A DNA stretch of 33,024 nt. It comes from Nitrospirota bacterium (GTDB lineage Bacteria; Nitrospirota; Thermodesulfovibrionia; Thermodesulfovibrionales; Magnetobacteriaceae). The DNA is taken from contig JADFXO010000003.1 in NCBI GenBank assembly GCA_015233485.1, positions 1-33,024 of the forward strand, in the 5' to 3' direction. Position 1 is the first letter of the stretch, and the number at the start of each line of letters is the position of its first letter. A program made the position numbers and the translations under genes. Shown piece after piece: positions 24,051 through 32,828 of this stretch. A model generated the notes under the pieces. That model searched no databases. It worked only from the letters and a program-made list of their open reading frames with translations, and had not been told where the DNA came from.

Positions 24051-24051
24051 T
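24022..24051 (+). promoter_or_regulatory. promoter of the flavin reductase operon
   Basis: TTGGCA (24022-24027), an 18-base spacer, then TATACT (24046-24051). The expected start is near 24058, giving a leader of about 14 bases that carries AGGAGG at 24061-24066 before the ATG at 24072. The -35 box forms a palindrome with the -35 box of the divergent promoter. Confidence 0.7.
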
Positions 24052-24071
24052 ATGCACAGAAGGAGGCCGAT

Positions 24072-25178
24072 ATGCTATTTGAACCATACGTCTTAAAAGA
24101 CATAAGGCTGGCTAACAGGCTGGTCCGCTCAGCCACATACGAAAAGGGAGCCGACGAAGAGGGGTTTGTCACGCCGGGGTTGATACAACGCTACGAGTAC
24201 CTTGCAAGGGGTGGGGTGGGCCTGATAATAACAGGAGGCGCGCCGGTACACCCATCAGGGAGGTTTGTGCCTCAGATGGTGGGGGCATACGACGATAAAT
24301 ATATAGACGGCCTAAGTGCGCTGGTCAGCGCCGTCCATGCCCTTGGCGGCAAAATAGCCATCCAAATCGCCCACGGTGGAAGGCAGTGCTACCCGGAGCT
24401 CCTGGGCGGCGAGCTGCCGGTTGCCCCGTCTGCCGTACATGAGCCTGTATTGAATATTACGCCCCGTGAAATGGCTGATGAGGAGATATGGGCGATGATA
24501 CACGCCTTTGGCGAGGCGGCAAGGCGGGCTAAGGCCGCCGGATTTGACGGCGTGCAGATACACGGAGCCCACGGCTATTTAGTAAACCAATTCCTGTCAT
24601 CTCATACAAACAGGAGGACAGACAAATGGGGCGGCGGCGAAGACAGGAGATTCCGTTTCCTTGAGGAAGTGTATAAGGCAATAAGAGAGGCGGTTGGCAG
24701 AGATTACCTCGTATTTATTAAAATGAACTCAAGCGACCACCTCTGCTGCGGCGGACTAAGGCCTGATGAGTCGCTGAGGATAGCGCAAAGACTTGAGACC
24801 CTCGGCATAGACGCGGTAGAGGTAAGCGGCGGCATGTATGAATCCAACCTAAGGCCGGCACGCACGAAGATACTGCATCCTGAGGACGAGGCATACTTTA
24901 AGGAACCGGCGGCATTATTTAAAATGTCGCTGAACATACCGGTGATACTCGTTGGAGGCATTAGAACGCGCGGCATTGCCGAGGAAATGCTGGTAAAAGG
25001 ATACGCCGACCTTATTTCGATGTCAAGGCCGCTGATAAGGGAACCTGACCTGCCGAATAAATTCAGGGCGGGCAAGGACAAGGCCGACTGCCAGTCATGT
25101 AACGCCTGCATGAATTTCAGAAAGCTTGATACGGTTAAATGTGTCCAGCTTCAAAAACTTAAGGAGCAGGGGCGGTAA
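24072..25178 (+). CDS. Old Yellow Enzyme-family NADH:flavin oxidoreductase with C-terminal Cys cluster
   Basis: This 368-residue FMN TIM-barrel enzyme reduces activated C=C bonds with NAD(P)H. It starts LFEPYVLKDIRLANRLVRSAT and has IAIQIAHGGRQ and FDGVQIHGAHGYLVNQFLS (active-site H-G-A-H). NRRTDKWGG and LVGGIRTRG follow. The C terminus has C340-x2-C343-x2-C346-x10-C357, reminiscent of the 4Fe-4S site of 2,4-dienoyl-CoA reductase and BaiCD/BaiH-type enzymes, but the flavin/NADH domain that follows it in those is absent. The start at 24072 is fixed by AGGAGG; codons further upstream in frame are rejected. It is divergent from and probably co-controlled with the ketosynthase operon, so an enoyl-type reduction in that pathway is possible. 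Confidence 0.9.
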   Translation: MLFEPYVLKDIRLANRLVRSATYEKGADEEGFVTPGLIQRYEYLARGGVGLIITGGAPVHPSGRFVPQMVGAYDDKYIDGLSALVSAVHALGGKIAIQIAHGGRQCYPELLGGELPVAPSAVHEPVLNITPREMADEEIWAMIHAFGEAARRAKAAGFDGVQIHGAHGYLVNQFLSSHTNRRTDKWGGGEDRRFRFLEEVYKAIREAVGRDYLVFIKMNSSDHLCCGGLRPDESLRIAQRLETLGIDAVEVSGGMYESNLRPARTKILHPEDEAYFKEPAALFKMSLNIPVILVGGIRTRGIAEEMLVKGYADLISMSRPLIREPDLPNKFRAGKDKADCQSCNACMNFRKLDTVKCVQLQKLKEQGR

Positions 25179-25194
25179 TCGCAGCCGCGGCAAT

Positions 25195-26805
25195 ATGATT
25201 AACGCTGATGATACCGCCAAAGACAAGGGCAGCCTGGCGGCAGAGATTATGTTTATCGCGCTGGTTATATGTTCAGTGTTAGTGAGGGTGGTTAACATCG
25301 CCTCGCCGATACTGGAAGAACACGCCTTTCGCCAGACACAGACCGCCATAACTATATGGACTTTCGTAAAAGAGGGGATCAGCTTTTTTTCATACCAGAC
25401 GCCGGTATTTGGCCCGCCGTGGCAGGCGCCTTTTGAGTTTCCATTGTTTCAGGCGGCGGCTGCTGTAATAGTCAAAGCGGGACTGTCCAGCATAGACGTA
25501 GCGGCAAGACTGACAAATATAATCTTTTTCTATCTGTCCGCGTTTTTCTTATTTATTTTGTGCGGGCGTTTTTTTAGAGAACGGGGGATAGCTTATACGA
25601 TTGTGTTGTGTTATGTGTTGTCGCCGTATACGATATTCTGGAGCCGTACCAGCATGATAGACTATGCCTCTGTCGCTTTTGCGCTTGGATATTTTTATTT
25701 TTTTTTGCGTTTGCTTGAAGAAAATGAAGGGCTCTTCGTGTTGGGCGGTGCGGTCGTCCTCGGCGCCCTTGGATATCTGATAAAGATAACCACTATGCCG
25801 ACGGTTGTGTTTCCTCTGGCTTATTTAATCGTGAAACAACTGTGGAATAATTACAACAAGGCAGGCGGCGCACTACTGTCTTACCTTTTCCATGAAAAGG
25901 TATTTTTCATAAAACTCTTAACGGCAATTGTCGTGCCGTTTGCCGCGGGTTACCTCTGGACGGTACACGCGGATAACGTCAAAAACTCTTCTTTATTTAC
26001 TGAATGGCTCACATCAGGACATCTGGAGGGCTGGAACTATGGCACATGGAAACAGAGGACTGAATTGAGCAACTGGATGACTATCTTAGGCCATGTAAAA
26101 CCGTTTATGCCCTTTACGTTTGTGCTTGTACCCGCCGGCCTTGTTTTCGCGCTAAAACATCCGCGAAGATACATGGAATTTATTTACACAGGCCTTTTCG
26201 GGACACTTTTGACAGTCTTTATATTTTTTAATTTATACAGGGCACATAATTATTACCCTATGGCGGTTACGCCGTTTTTAGCGGTGGCGGCGGGATTTGC
26301 CATTTACCACATCTTTTTCTTTTTGCTGAAGAATAAAAAAAACACAGCGGCTTTACACTTAAAGGTATGTATTGCCGCCGCTTGTCTTACGTTGCTCGGA
26401 TATTATTACATAAAAACCGCCACAGCATATTTAGAGCGCCCATTGATTACAAATAAATATAGCCCAAGCACGATAAGCGACTTCATAAGGACTATAACCC
26501 CCCCCGATGAGTACATTATTATTACAGATCACTTGTGGAATCCAAGCATTCTCTACTACGCCAGACGCAAGGGCTTTATGATAAACAAAGACTATGACTA
26601 CGGCGCCGGTCTTCTGACATTCTTCAAGGAGCACAAGTTTACCACGATTGTCACAGTCAGCGATTATCCGGAGTTGCTTGCCAACTGGAGGTATGTCGTA
26701 AGGCTCTCGCCACAAGGCTATAAGATTATTGGCTACAATATCTACAAGGTAACGGACGACCCGGCGGTATACGAGGATTATAAAAAAATCAACGAAAAGA
26801 AATAG
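25195..26805 (+). CDS. membrane glycosyltransferase of the GT39/GT83 (PMT/ArnT-like) type
   Basis: This is a 536-residue inner-membrane protein with about 11-12 hydrophobic segments and a periplasmic C-terminal domain (from about 405). The first periplasmic loop has EEHAFRQTQTAI, where PMT/ArnT enzymes have their catalytic acidic residues. RTSMIDYASVAF is the second family block. Family members use polyprenyl-phosphate sugars as donors to glycosylate proteins, lipid A or other lipids on the periplasmic side. The ATG at 25195 is chosen; an earlier in-frame ATG would overlap the flavin reductase gene by 53 bases. The ribosome site is weak, and the gap to the upstream stop is 16 bases, so it is probably co-transcribed. 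Acceptor unknown. Confidence 0.88.
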   Translation: MINADDTAKDKGSLAAEIMFIALVICSVLVRVVNIASPILEEHAFRQTQTAITIWTFVKEGISFFSYQTPVFGPPWQAPFEFPLFQAAAAVIVKAGLSSIDVAARLTNIIFFYLSAFFLFILCGRFFRERGIAYTIVLCYVLSPYTIFWSRTSMIDYASVAFALGYFYFFLRLLEENEGLFVLGGAVVLGALGYLIKITTMPTVVFPLAYLIVKQLWNNYNKAGGALLSYLFHEKVFFIKLLTAIVVPFAAGYLWTVHADNVKNSSLFTEWLTSGHLEGWNYGTWKQRTELSNWMTILGHVKPFMPFTFVLVPAGLVFALKHPRRYMEFIYTGLFGTLLTVFIFFNLYRAHNYYPMAVTPFLAVAAGFAIYHIFFFLLKNKKNTAALHLKVCIAAACLTLLGYYYIKTATAYLERPLITNKYSPSTISDFIRTITPPDEYIIITDHLWNPSILYYARRKGFMINKDYDYGAGLLTFFKEHKFTTIVTVSDYPELLANWRYVVRLSPQGYKIIGYNIYKVTDDPAVYEDYKKINEKK

Positions 26806-26843
26806 CCGATGCCAAACCAGCCGGAGTACCCAAGCCGCCAACG

Positions 26844-26858
26844 GGGGGATTATCCCCC
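26844..26858 (+). terminator. hairpin terminator after the GT39-type gene
   Basis: GGGGGA and TCCCCC form a perfect 6-bp stem with a TTA loop, 38 bases after the stop. The downstream stretch TTCGTCTTTAATCCTT includes the same 11 bases (CGTCTTTAATC) that follow the hairpin at 16886-16906. Confidence 0.6.
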
Positions 26859-26887
26859 TTCGTCTTTAATCCTTAGGCGGTGCCCGG

Positions 26888-26917
26888 TTGACATTGGATA
26901 GGGAAAAGTGCTACGCT
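26888..26917 (+). promoter_or_regulatory. extended -10 promoter of the two-CW gene
   Basis: A perfect TTGACA (26888-26893), an 18-base spacer, then TACGCT (26912-26917) with TG at 26909-26910. The expected transcript start is near 26924, 40 bases before the chosen GTG. Confidence 0.5.
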
Positions 26918-26963
26918 GAAAATAGAGGGGTGTTTGGTTGGCTCCGCAAAGGAGGTACTTATA

Positions 26964-27773
26964 GTGCACGAGGACATGTCTGACGGTATAGAGGGTAACG
27001 GCGGCAACGGCGGCCAAAAGGTGTTAGAAGCCCCGCAGGATGAATTGTCTGATGAGATAAGGCCGGAGACTCAGCATTCGGGGATAGCCCTTGCGGCAGT
27101 ACCCGGAAAGGTAAAGTTAAATTGCTGGGAATTCAACAAATGCGGGCGTGAGCCGGGCGGTGTGAAGGTTGATGAGCTTGGTGTCTGTCCCGTAACCATT
27201 GCGACCTCGTTCGATGGACTTCACAGTGGTACAAATGCCGGCAGGGCATGCTGGGCGGTTCCTTTCGCGTGCGGAGATGCAGATGGCAAAATGAGTGTTG
27301 CCAGTAAAATCAGAAAATGTACTAAATGTGAATTTCACCACCTCGTTATCAAAGAAGAGGAAAAGTATCAAAGCGCCCTGAAACATCTGAAAAAATTCAA
27401 TAAAGAAGAAAAAGAAAAGATATCCAAAGAGAGAAAACCTGAGGTATTTAAAGAGCCTGGACTGGTAAGGCATATATTCGAAAAAAGTATGCACACCGCC
27501 TACGGAGAGGACGCGGAGGTGGATTCCTTGTTCATAACGCTGCTCATAGGATGGGTGAGCCTGTGCCCGTCGGTCAGTTTTCTGGAAGGCAGCAAGCGTA
27601 TCTGTAAGGATGATCTCGTTGATGAGTTAATGGTTATTGATGCCATCGCGGACAATCCAAGGAGGCGCGCGGCCAGGACCGTGGCCAAGACTATGCTCAG
27701 GGCCGTCGGCAAACAAATCACCAGATACTTTGATCCGCTTGTGGATATCGCAAAAAAGAAAATCAAGAAATAA
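26964..27773 (+). CDS. two-CW domain-containing protein
   Basis: This is a 269-residue soluble protein. A low-complexity acidic/Gly-Asn start (1-40) is followed by the two-CW module: C54-W with C60-G-R in CWEFNKCGREPGG, C75-P, C96-W in GRACW, C103-G, and C119-x2-C122 in CTKCEFHHLVIKEEE. The spaced cysteines suggest metal or Fe-S binding; the function of the module is not established. A highly charged helical stretch follows (about 127-170), then a helical C-terminal domain I do not recognise. The GTG at 26964 is preferred over a TTG at 26934 because AAAGGAGGT lies 7 bases before it. The 3' end overlaps the convergent sensor kinase gene by 11 bases. In my memory such modules often occur beside signalling proteins, which fits this context. 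Confidence 0.82.
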   Translation: MHEDMSDGIEGNGGNGGQKVLEAPQDELSDEIRPETQHSGIALAAVPGKVKLNCWEFNKCGREPGGVKVDELGVCPVTIATSFDGLHSGTNAGRACWAVPFACGDADGKMSVASKIRKCTKCEFHHLVIKEEEKYQSALKHLKKFNKEEKEKISKERKPEVFKEPGLVRHIFEKSMHTAYGEDAEVDSLFITLLIGWVSLCPSVSFLEGSKRICKDDLVDELMVIDAIADNPRRRAARTVAKTMLRAVGKQITRYFDPLVDIAKKKIKK

Positions 27774-30414
27774 GAGTATTTCTAACTAAGGACATTTGCT
27801 GAGGCAGAGGAAGTTTTACCGTAAAGGTAGTGCCCTTGCCGGCTGTGCTGTCGACAAGTATATCGCCTTGGTGTTCCTTTATTATCTTGTAACTTATCGA
27901 AAGCCCTAATCCTGTGCCCACTCCCACCGGTTTTGTAGTGAAAAACGGGTCAAAAATCCTGGTCTGTATCTCTGGAGGGATTCCCTTGCCGTTGTCGGTT
28001 ATCGCAATCTCTATCTTTTCAGTATCGACAGACGTTCTAATCTTAACCTCACCTTCGCCTTCTATCGCCTGACACGCGTTTATCAACAGGTTCATAAATA
28101 CCTGGTTGAATTTTGCCGAATAACACTGCAGCACCGGAATCTCCCCGTATTCTCTTACTATAACAATCCTGTTTTTATACTCATGATAGAGCAGCTCCAG
28201 CGTTGTGTCCAGTGATTCGTTGATGTTCATATCGGTTATATCGCTGATGTCGAGCCTTGCGAAATTCCTGAGATCCTGTACTATTTTCTTGATACGGTCT
28301 ATGCCCTCTTTCGTTTTTATGATGAGGGGTGAAATCCTGGACACTAAATAACTATAATTGATTTCCTGTTTATATTTATCGATTTCCGATTTGTCCACGG
28401 CAGAGGACTCAATCTTGTCGTATTTTTCAAGCAGGCCAAACAGCCTTTGGAAAAACTTCTCAAGGTTCCCTATGTTAGCATAGACAAAGGCAAGCGGATT
28501 ATTTATTTCGTGTGCCACGCCGGCCGTTAATACCCCCAAAGACGCCATCTTTGCCGATTGAACCAACTGCTCCTGGCTTTGCTGCAACTCAGTTAATGTC
28601 TTGGATAATTCCGCTGTACGCGCCTGCACCTCCGCCTCAAGATGCTCACTGTGCTGCCTTATCTTTTCCTCCAAATGTTTTCTTTCGGTGATGTCCTCGC
28701 AGCTTGTGGCGACGGCGGCCACAGTCCCGTCGTCGTCCATTACTACGTCCGACATCAGTTGCACGGGAAATGTGCTTCCATCTTTTCGCGCGTTTATACT
28801 TTCACGTTTCCACCTCTTTGTGCTTTTGTCAGTATTCACCCGAAACGCTATCAGCTCATCCTCTGTCAACGGCTTGCTTAATTCCTTCGGGGCCAGCATC
28901 CTGATATTGCTTCCTATGAGTTCACTGACCGTGTAGCCATGTATAGCGGCCTCGGCCTCGTTTGTATAAATAATTACTCCGTCCGCGTCTGTAATCGTAA
29001 ATCCTACCTGTGTTGTTTCTATGGCCTTTTTCAATAACCTAAGATTCTTATTCATTGCCGTTTCGATTTTCTTGCGGTCAGTTATGTTATGGGCTATAAT
29101 GATTACGGAGACTACGTTGTTTGAGTCGTCCAGCTCTGGGACAGATACGGCATGAAACCACCGGACGCCGTTAATCTGCATCTCTTTTTCTTGTCTTTCC
29201 CGTGACTGTACGGTCGTCTGCGTCAGGTGTATCATATTTTGAACAAAATCCGCATCGAATCCCAGCTCAGAAAACCTAATGATATGCCTACCGATAAAAT
29301 CTTCGGGCTTGAGCATCAAATAGAGGCCGCAGCTTGGGTTCATATAGCGGCATATATAATCGCTGTCGATACGGATTATTATATCCTGGCTGTTTTCTAC
29401 TATCGCGCGGAAGCCCACACGGTATTCGTCTCTGCTCTGGCGCAACTCAATCTCAAGGTTTTTTCGTTCCGTTATATCCCTCGATACCGAAACCATTCCA
29501 AAGACTTTGCCTGTTTCGGTAAATATCGGGTTTTTGATCGTCTCAAGATAGATATCCCCTTCCCAGCCGCTTATCTTGCGTTCGGTTTGAACTGCCGGAT
29601 TCTTTTCCTGGCGTAGTATGGTTGATTCCCCATCATGCCCAATTATCTTGTGCTCAATCTGAACTGGCTTTAAGGTCTCCAATACCTCCCTGTCACTCTC
29701 CCGTTCTTTTGCCGCGAATAGAGGCGGGAAGAGATCATCATACGTCCTGCCTATGATTTCCTGCTCGTCAAGGCCCAAGAATTCTTTAAAGGCGTTGTTT
29801 ATTAAAACGAATTTCCCGCTGATGTCTTTAATGCTTATCATATCCTTGATAGAGGCAAGTAAGGTGGTTAATTGCGAGGTAGTCTTCATGTTTACCGCGA
29901 TAATCTCCTCAAGTCCCCTTTTATTATTCTCAAGGTTGATGATGGCCCGATATGTCCTTAGGGCCAGGAGCATTGCTATGTTAAACTTCTCGCTGGTCAA
30001 TTCGGTCTTTTCCCTGTAATCGTTGATATCGTACTGGACGATGACATCGTGTTTCGGCGCCTGCCCGGGCTGCCCTGTCCTTAGAATAATCCGCACGAGA
30101 TTGTTTCTCAGTTTTTCTCTGATATATTTTGTGACAAGCAGCCCTGAATGGTCCTCTTCCATAACGACATCTAAAAGAATGACCGCGGTGTCGGGGTGTT
30201 CCTCCATGAGACGGTTTGCCTCGGCGCCTGAGTAGGCACTGATAAACTCAAGGGACTTGCCGTCATAGACAAAGTGTTTTAGCGCCAGGCGTGTCATATC
30301 GTGTATCTCCTGCTCATCGTCCGCTATCATTATCTTCCACTTTCCAGCCGTGGCCGGCACTGTGCCTTTGCCGCTGTATTGATAGTAGAACATCCCGGAG
30401 TTATCGTCAATCAC
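27763..30414 (-). CDS. receiver-PAS-PAS-PAS-histidine kinase hybrid, cytoplasmic
   Basis: This 883-residue soluble signalling protein has a receiver at about 25-155, with D32-D33 and phospho-acceptor D82 in VILLDVVM; its loop (MEEDHSGLL) and the LRTGQPGQAP block are typical of N-terminal receivers in large sensor proteins. Three PAS domains follow at about 185-310, 330-445 and 455-585. HisKA carries H635 in LTAGVAHEINNPLAF, then the N box QVFMNLLINACQAI, G1 ITDNGKGI, FDPFFTTKP and G2 GTGLGLS. There is no membrane segment. The start is a GTG overlapping the stop of the upstream kinase (GTGA), with GAGGA shortly before. It probably receives phosphate or a signal from that kinase and senses small ligands or redox through PAS. 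No output regulator is nearby. Confidence 0.93.
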   Translation of the reverse strand: MIDDNSGMFYYQYSGKGTVPATAGKWKIMIADDEQEIHDMTRLALKHFVYDGKSLEFISAYSGAEANRLMEEHPDTAVILLDVVMEEDHSGLLVTKYIREKLRNNLVRIILRTGQPGQAPKHDVIVQYDINDYREKTELTSEKFNIAMLLALRTYRAIINLENNKRGLEEIIAVNMKTTSQLTTLLASIKDMISIKDISGKFVLINNAFKEFLGLDEQEIIGRTYDDLFPPLFAAKERESDREVLETLKPVQIEHKIIGHDGESTILRQEKNPAVQTERKISGWEGDIYLETIKNPIFTETGKVFGMVSVSRDITERKNLEIELRQSRDEYRVGFRAIVENSQDIIIRIDSDYICRYMNPSCGLYLMLKPEDFIGRHIIRFSELGFDADFVQNMIHLTQTTVQSRERQEKEMQINGVRWFHAVSVPELDDSNNVVSVIIIAHNITDRKKIETAMNKNLRLLKKAIETTQVGFTITDADGVIIYTNEAEAAIHGYTVSELIGSNIRMLAPKELSKPLTEDELIAFRVNTDKSTKRWKRESINARKDGSTFPVQLMSDVVMDDDGTVAAVATSCEDITERKHLEEKIRQHSEHLEAEVQARTAELSKTLTELQQSQEQLVQSAKMASLGVLTAGVAHEINNPLAFVYANIGNLEKFFQRLFGLLEKYDKIESSAVDKSEIDKYKQEINYSYLVSRISPLIIKTKEGIDRIKKIVQDLRNFARLDISDITDMNINESLDTTLELLYHEYKNRIVIVREYGEIPVLQCYSAKFNQVFMNLLINACQAIEGEGEVKIRTSVDTEKIEIAITDNGKGIPPEIQTRIFDPFFTTKPVGVGTGLGLSISYKIIKEHQGDILVDSTAGKGTTFTVKLPLPQQMSLVRNTLIS

Positions 30415-32717
30415 GCCGCATCCTCATTTTTCATAACGGGAAAAACAATAGTAAATGCCGTTCCTTTTGTCAGCTCGCTCTGGCATTCGATACTTCCGCC
30501 GAGGGTCTGTGTCACTATGTTATGCACAATATGCAGCCCCAGCCCTGTGCCTCCAGCCCCACGTTTTGTCGTAAAAAAAGGGTCGTATATCCTGCTGACG
30601 TTTTCATTAGGCATACCCTTGCCGTCGTCGCTGAACCTGATAACTACTCCATTTTCGGGATCGTCTTTGTTAACGCTTAGCTCAATCGTTATTGTGCCTT
30701 TGCTGCCCGGGTCATATGCATGTATAAGGGAGTTCATCAGCAGGTTTGTTATGATTTGCGCTATCGCCCCGGGATAGCTGTCCACCTCTGTGTCTTCCTT
30801 GCAGATGATTTCTATATTATGCTTGCGTCTCTTCATGTTCGGCTGAAGGCTGAGCAGTATTTCCTCTATGTATTCCTTTAATTTGAACACACGTCTCTCC
30901 TGCGTAATCTGGTCGGCAGACACCATCTTGAAACTTTTTATTAAATCGGTGGTACGCGTGAGACTTTTTAGTATAAGGGAACTGCCCTCTGCCACATCGT
31001 CAATATATTCCCCCAGCCGCTCCTTGCGCAGTGAGCCGTCATCAAAGGCGGCCTTTATATTTTCGGTATCTTTGGCGATAGTCGAAGAGAGGGTTATGCC
31101 AATGCCCACGGGCGTGTTTATCTCATGGGCGACACCGGACAGCATCTGCCCAAGGGAGACCAGCTTCTCCGCCTGGACTAATTGGGCGCGGCTCTCTTTG
31201 AGGTATTTATTGGCCGTCTCTAATTCCTGCAGGTGCATGTCGCGTACCCTTTGCATCCTCTTAAGCTGCGTTATATTCTGTGCCGAGCATACTATCTCAT
31301 CTATTGTCTTGCCATCGCTGCCATAAATAACAGACGCGGAGAAAATGACGGGGACTTTTAGCCCATATTCTGCCAGCAACACTACCTCCACATCCTTTAC
31401 ATACCCATTTTTCACTATCTCATTATACAATATTTCGGCAATAGTGTCGCTTTCAAATATCGCGTCTATGCGCCTTTTCAGCAGATCGTCCTCGCTCAGG
31501 CCTAACATGCGGCAAGCGGACTTATTAACCTTTATTATCCCGGCGTCTTCTGTCAACACAATCACGGCGCTTGCGATGGTCTCAATGATATTGCCGGTAT
31601 AGTCCTTTGCCTTGGTCAGGTCATTCCTGCTCTTTTCCAGCTCCATGAGCATATTATTAAACAAATCGGCCAGGACGCCGACCTCGTCTTTAGATTTAAT
31701 GCCGGTGATTTGAGAATAATTCCCTCTGGCTATCATATCCGTAAATGAAATAAATCTCTTCAGCGGATTGGTTATGTTATTGGTTATGTTTCTTGTGATG
31801 AGCGTAAAGATAACCCCGCTGACGGTTAATACTATAATTAACACGCCCGCGGTGGCATATTTTATCTTATTTACCCCGGCGTTAAACTCCGCAAAGGGAA
31901 TAACTACCATTACCGACCATTTGAGACCTTCTACGGGGGCTGAGGCCGCGATGCTGTCAACCCCTAATATGAACGCCCTCCTGACATTGACGCCTTTTGT
32001 TAACGGTGCTGTACTTATGTCTTTACCCTCTCCGCCGTTGGCGGCTTCAATCGATTTGCCTATTGTGAAAGGCCTTCTGCCGGCATATATGATTGTTTGT
32101 TTATCATCAAGCAATAAGGAAAACCCGGCCTTTTCGATCTCTGACCCGGATACAACGCCTGCGATGCTGGAAAGGGGTACGCTGCCCTTTATAAATCCAA
32201 TGAGTTTATCATCAAAAAAGCTATACTTTGCCATAGCTAAGGTAACCGCCGGCACGCCAAGGCCGATGTTGTTTTGCTCGTATGAGATAATAATCCCATG
32301 GGGGTCAGCAATTATTTCTTTGAGAATGGGTGAGTTTCTTATATCGCTTTTTCCTTCTAATATTATTCCATTTACTGCCCCGGCCTCCTCCTCTCCATCT
32401 AAGGTTACGTAGCTTAAAACGGGAAACTCTTTTGAGAACCTGGCCAGATATTGCGATAGAACGAGCCGGTTGTTGTTCTGTATATAAACATCTGATTCCC
32501 TGCCATCCAATATCCTTTGCAGCGTGGATTTCTTTTGGGCGACAACCGCAAGAATCCTTTCTCTAAGCGTATTGGCCATAAACTCAAGGTGCCTGGTTTC
32601 GTCGATGTTGACATAGGCCGTGATAAAATAATATCCGCTTCCCCCGATTGCCAGTCCAACGAGCAAAACCATCCCAAAATGAGCTATTAATATCTTATTT
32701 CTGATTGATAAAAACAT
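30411..32717 (-). CDS. membrane sensor histidine kinase (dCache-HAMP-PAS-HisKA-HATPase)
   Basis: This is a 768-residue inner-membrane kinase. TM1 is about 9-33, followed by a periplasmic double-Cache-like ligand domain (about 36-283) with YSFFDDKLIGFIKGSVPLS and PVEGLKWSVMVVIP. TM2 is about 287-308. HAMP (about 310-363) and a PAS domain (about 372-488) come next. HisKA has H531 in MLSGVAHEINTPVG, then the N box QIITNLLMNSLIHA, G1 FSDDGKGMP, YDPFFTTKRGAGGTGLGLH. dCache domains commonly bind amino acids, organic acids or amines; the ligand here is unknown. It is first in a two-gene operon with the receiver-PAS kinase. The promoter is 19 bases upstream, and no strong ribosome site is seen. Confidence 0.94.
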   Translation of the reverse strand: MFLSIRNKILIAHFGMVLLVGLAIGGSGYYFITAYVNIDETRHLEFMANTLRERILAVVAQKKSTLQRILDGRESDVYIQNNNRLVLSQYLARFSKEFPVLSYVTLDGEEEAGAVNGIILEGKSDIRNSPILKEIIADPHGIIISYEQNNIGLGVPAVTLAMAKYSFFDDKLIGFIKGSVPLSSIAGVVSGSEIEKAGFSLLLDDKQTIIYAGRRPFTIGKSIEAANGGEGKDISTAPLTKGVNVRRAFILGVDSIAASAPVEGLKWSVMVVIPFAEFNAGVNKIKYATAGVLIIVLTVSGVIFTLITRNITNNITNPLKRFISFTDMIARGNYSQITGIKSKDEVGVLADLFNNMLMELEKSRNDLTKAKDYTGNIIETIASAVIVLTEDAGIIKVNKSACRMLGLSEDDLLKRRIDAIFESDTIAEILYNEIVKNGYVKDVEVVLLAEYGLKVPVIFSASVIYGSDGKTIDEIVCSAQNITQLKRMQRVRDMHLQELETANKYLKESRAQLVQAEKLVSLGQMLSGVAHEINTPVGIGITLSSTIAKDTENIKAAFDDGSLRKERLGEYIDDVAEGSSLILKSLTRTTDLIKSFKMVSADQITQERRVFKLKEYIEEILLSLQPNMKRRKHNIEIICKEDTEVDSYPGAIAQIITNLLMNSLIHAYDPGSKGTITIELSVNKDDPENGVVIRFSDDGKGMPNENVSRIYDPFFTTKRGAGGTGLGLHIVHNIVTQTLGGSIECQSELTKGTAFTIVFPVMKNEDAA

Positions 32718-32735
32718 ACTATTGCACCGTGATTA

Positions 32736-32765
32736 ATTATAGCTGATTATTGTCCGCGTTGTCCA
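32736..32765 (-). promoter_or_regulatory. promoter of the sensor kinase operon
   Basis: Read on the minus strand: TGGACA (32765-32760), an 18-base spacer, then a perfect TATAAT (32741-32736). The expected leader is about 12 bases before the ATG at 32717. Confidence 0.6.
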
Positions 32766-32828
32766 AGGTCCACCAGGGCAAACGCATTAGAACAAATTGC
32801 CTATGCCTTCAGTTCCCAAAGATGGTTT

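Noticed and set aside
31768-32412. 214-codon open frame antisense to the sensor kinase
   Set aside because: It is a shadow of the dCache/HAMP coding region, with low-complexity composition and no ribosome site.
4045-32786. 15-bp identity accagggcaaacgca at 4045-4059 and 32772-32786, both intergenic
   Set aside because: About one exact 15-mer match is expected by chance in a window of this size, and the flanks do not align. A genome-wide search could revive it as a dispersed element.
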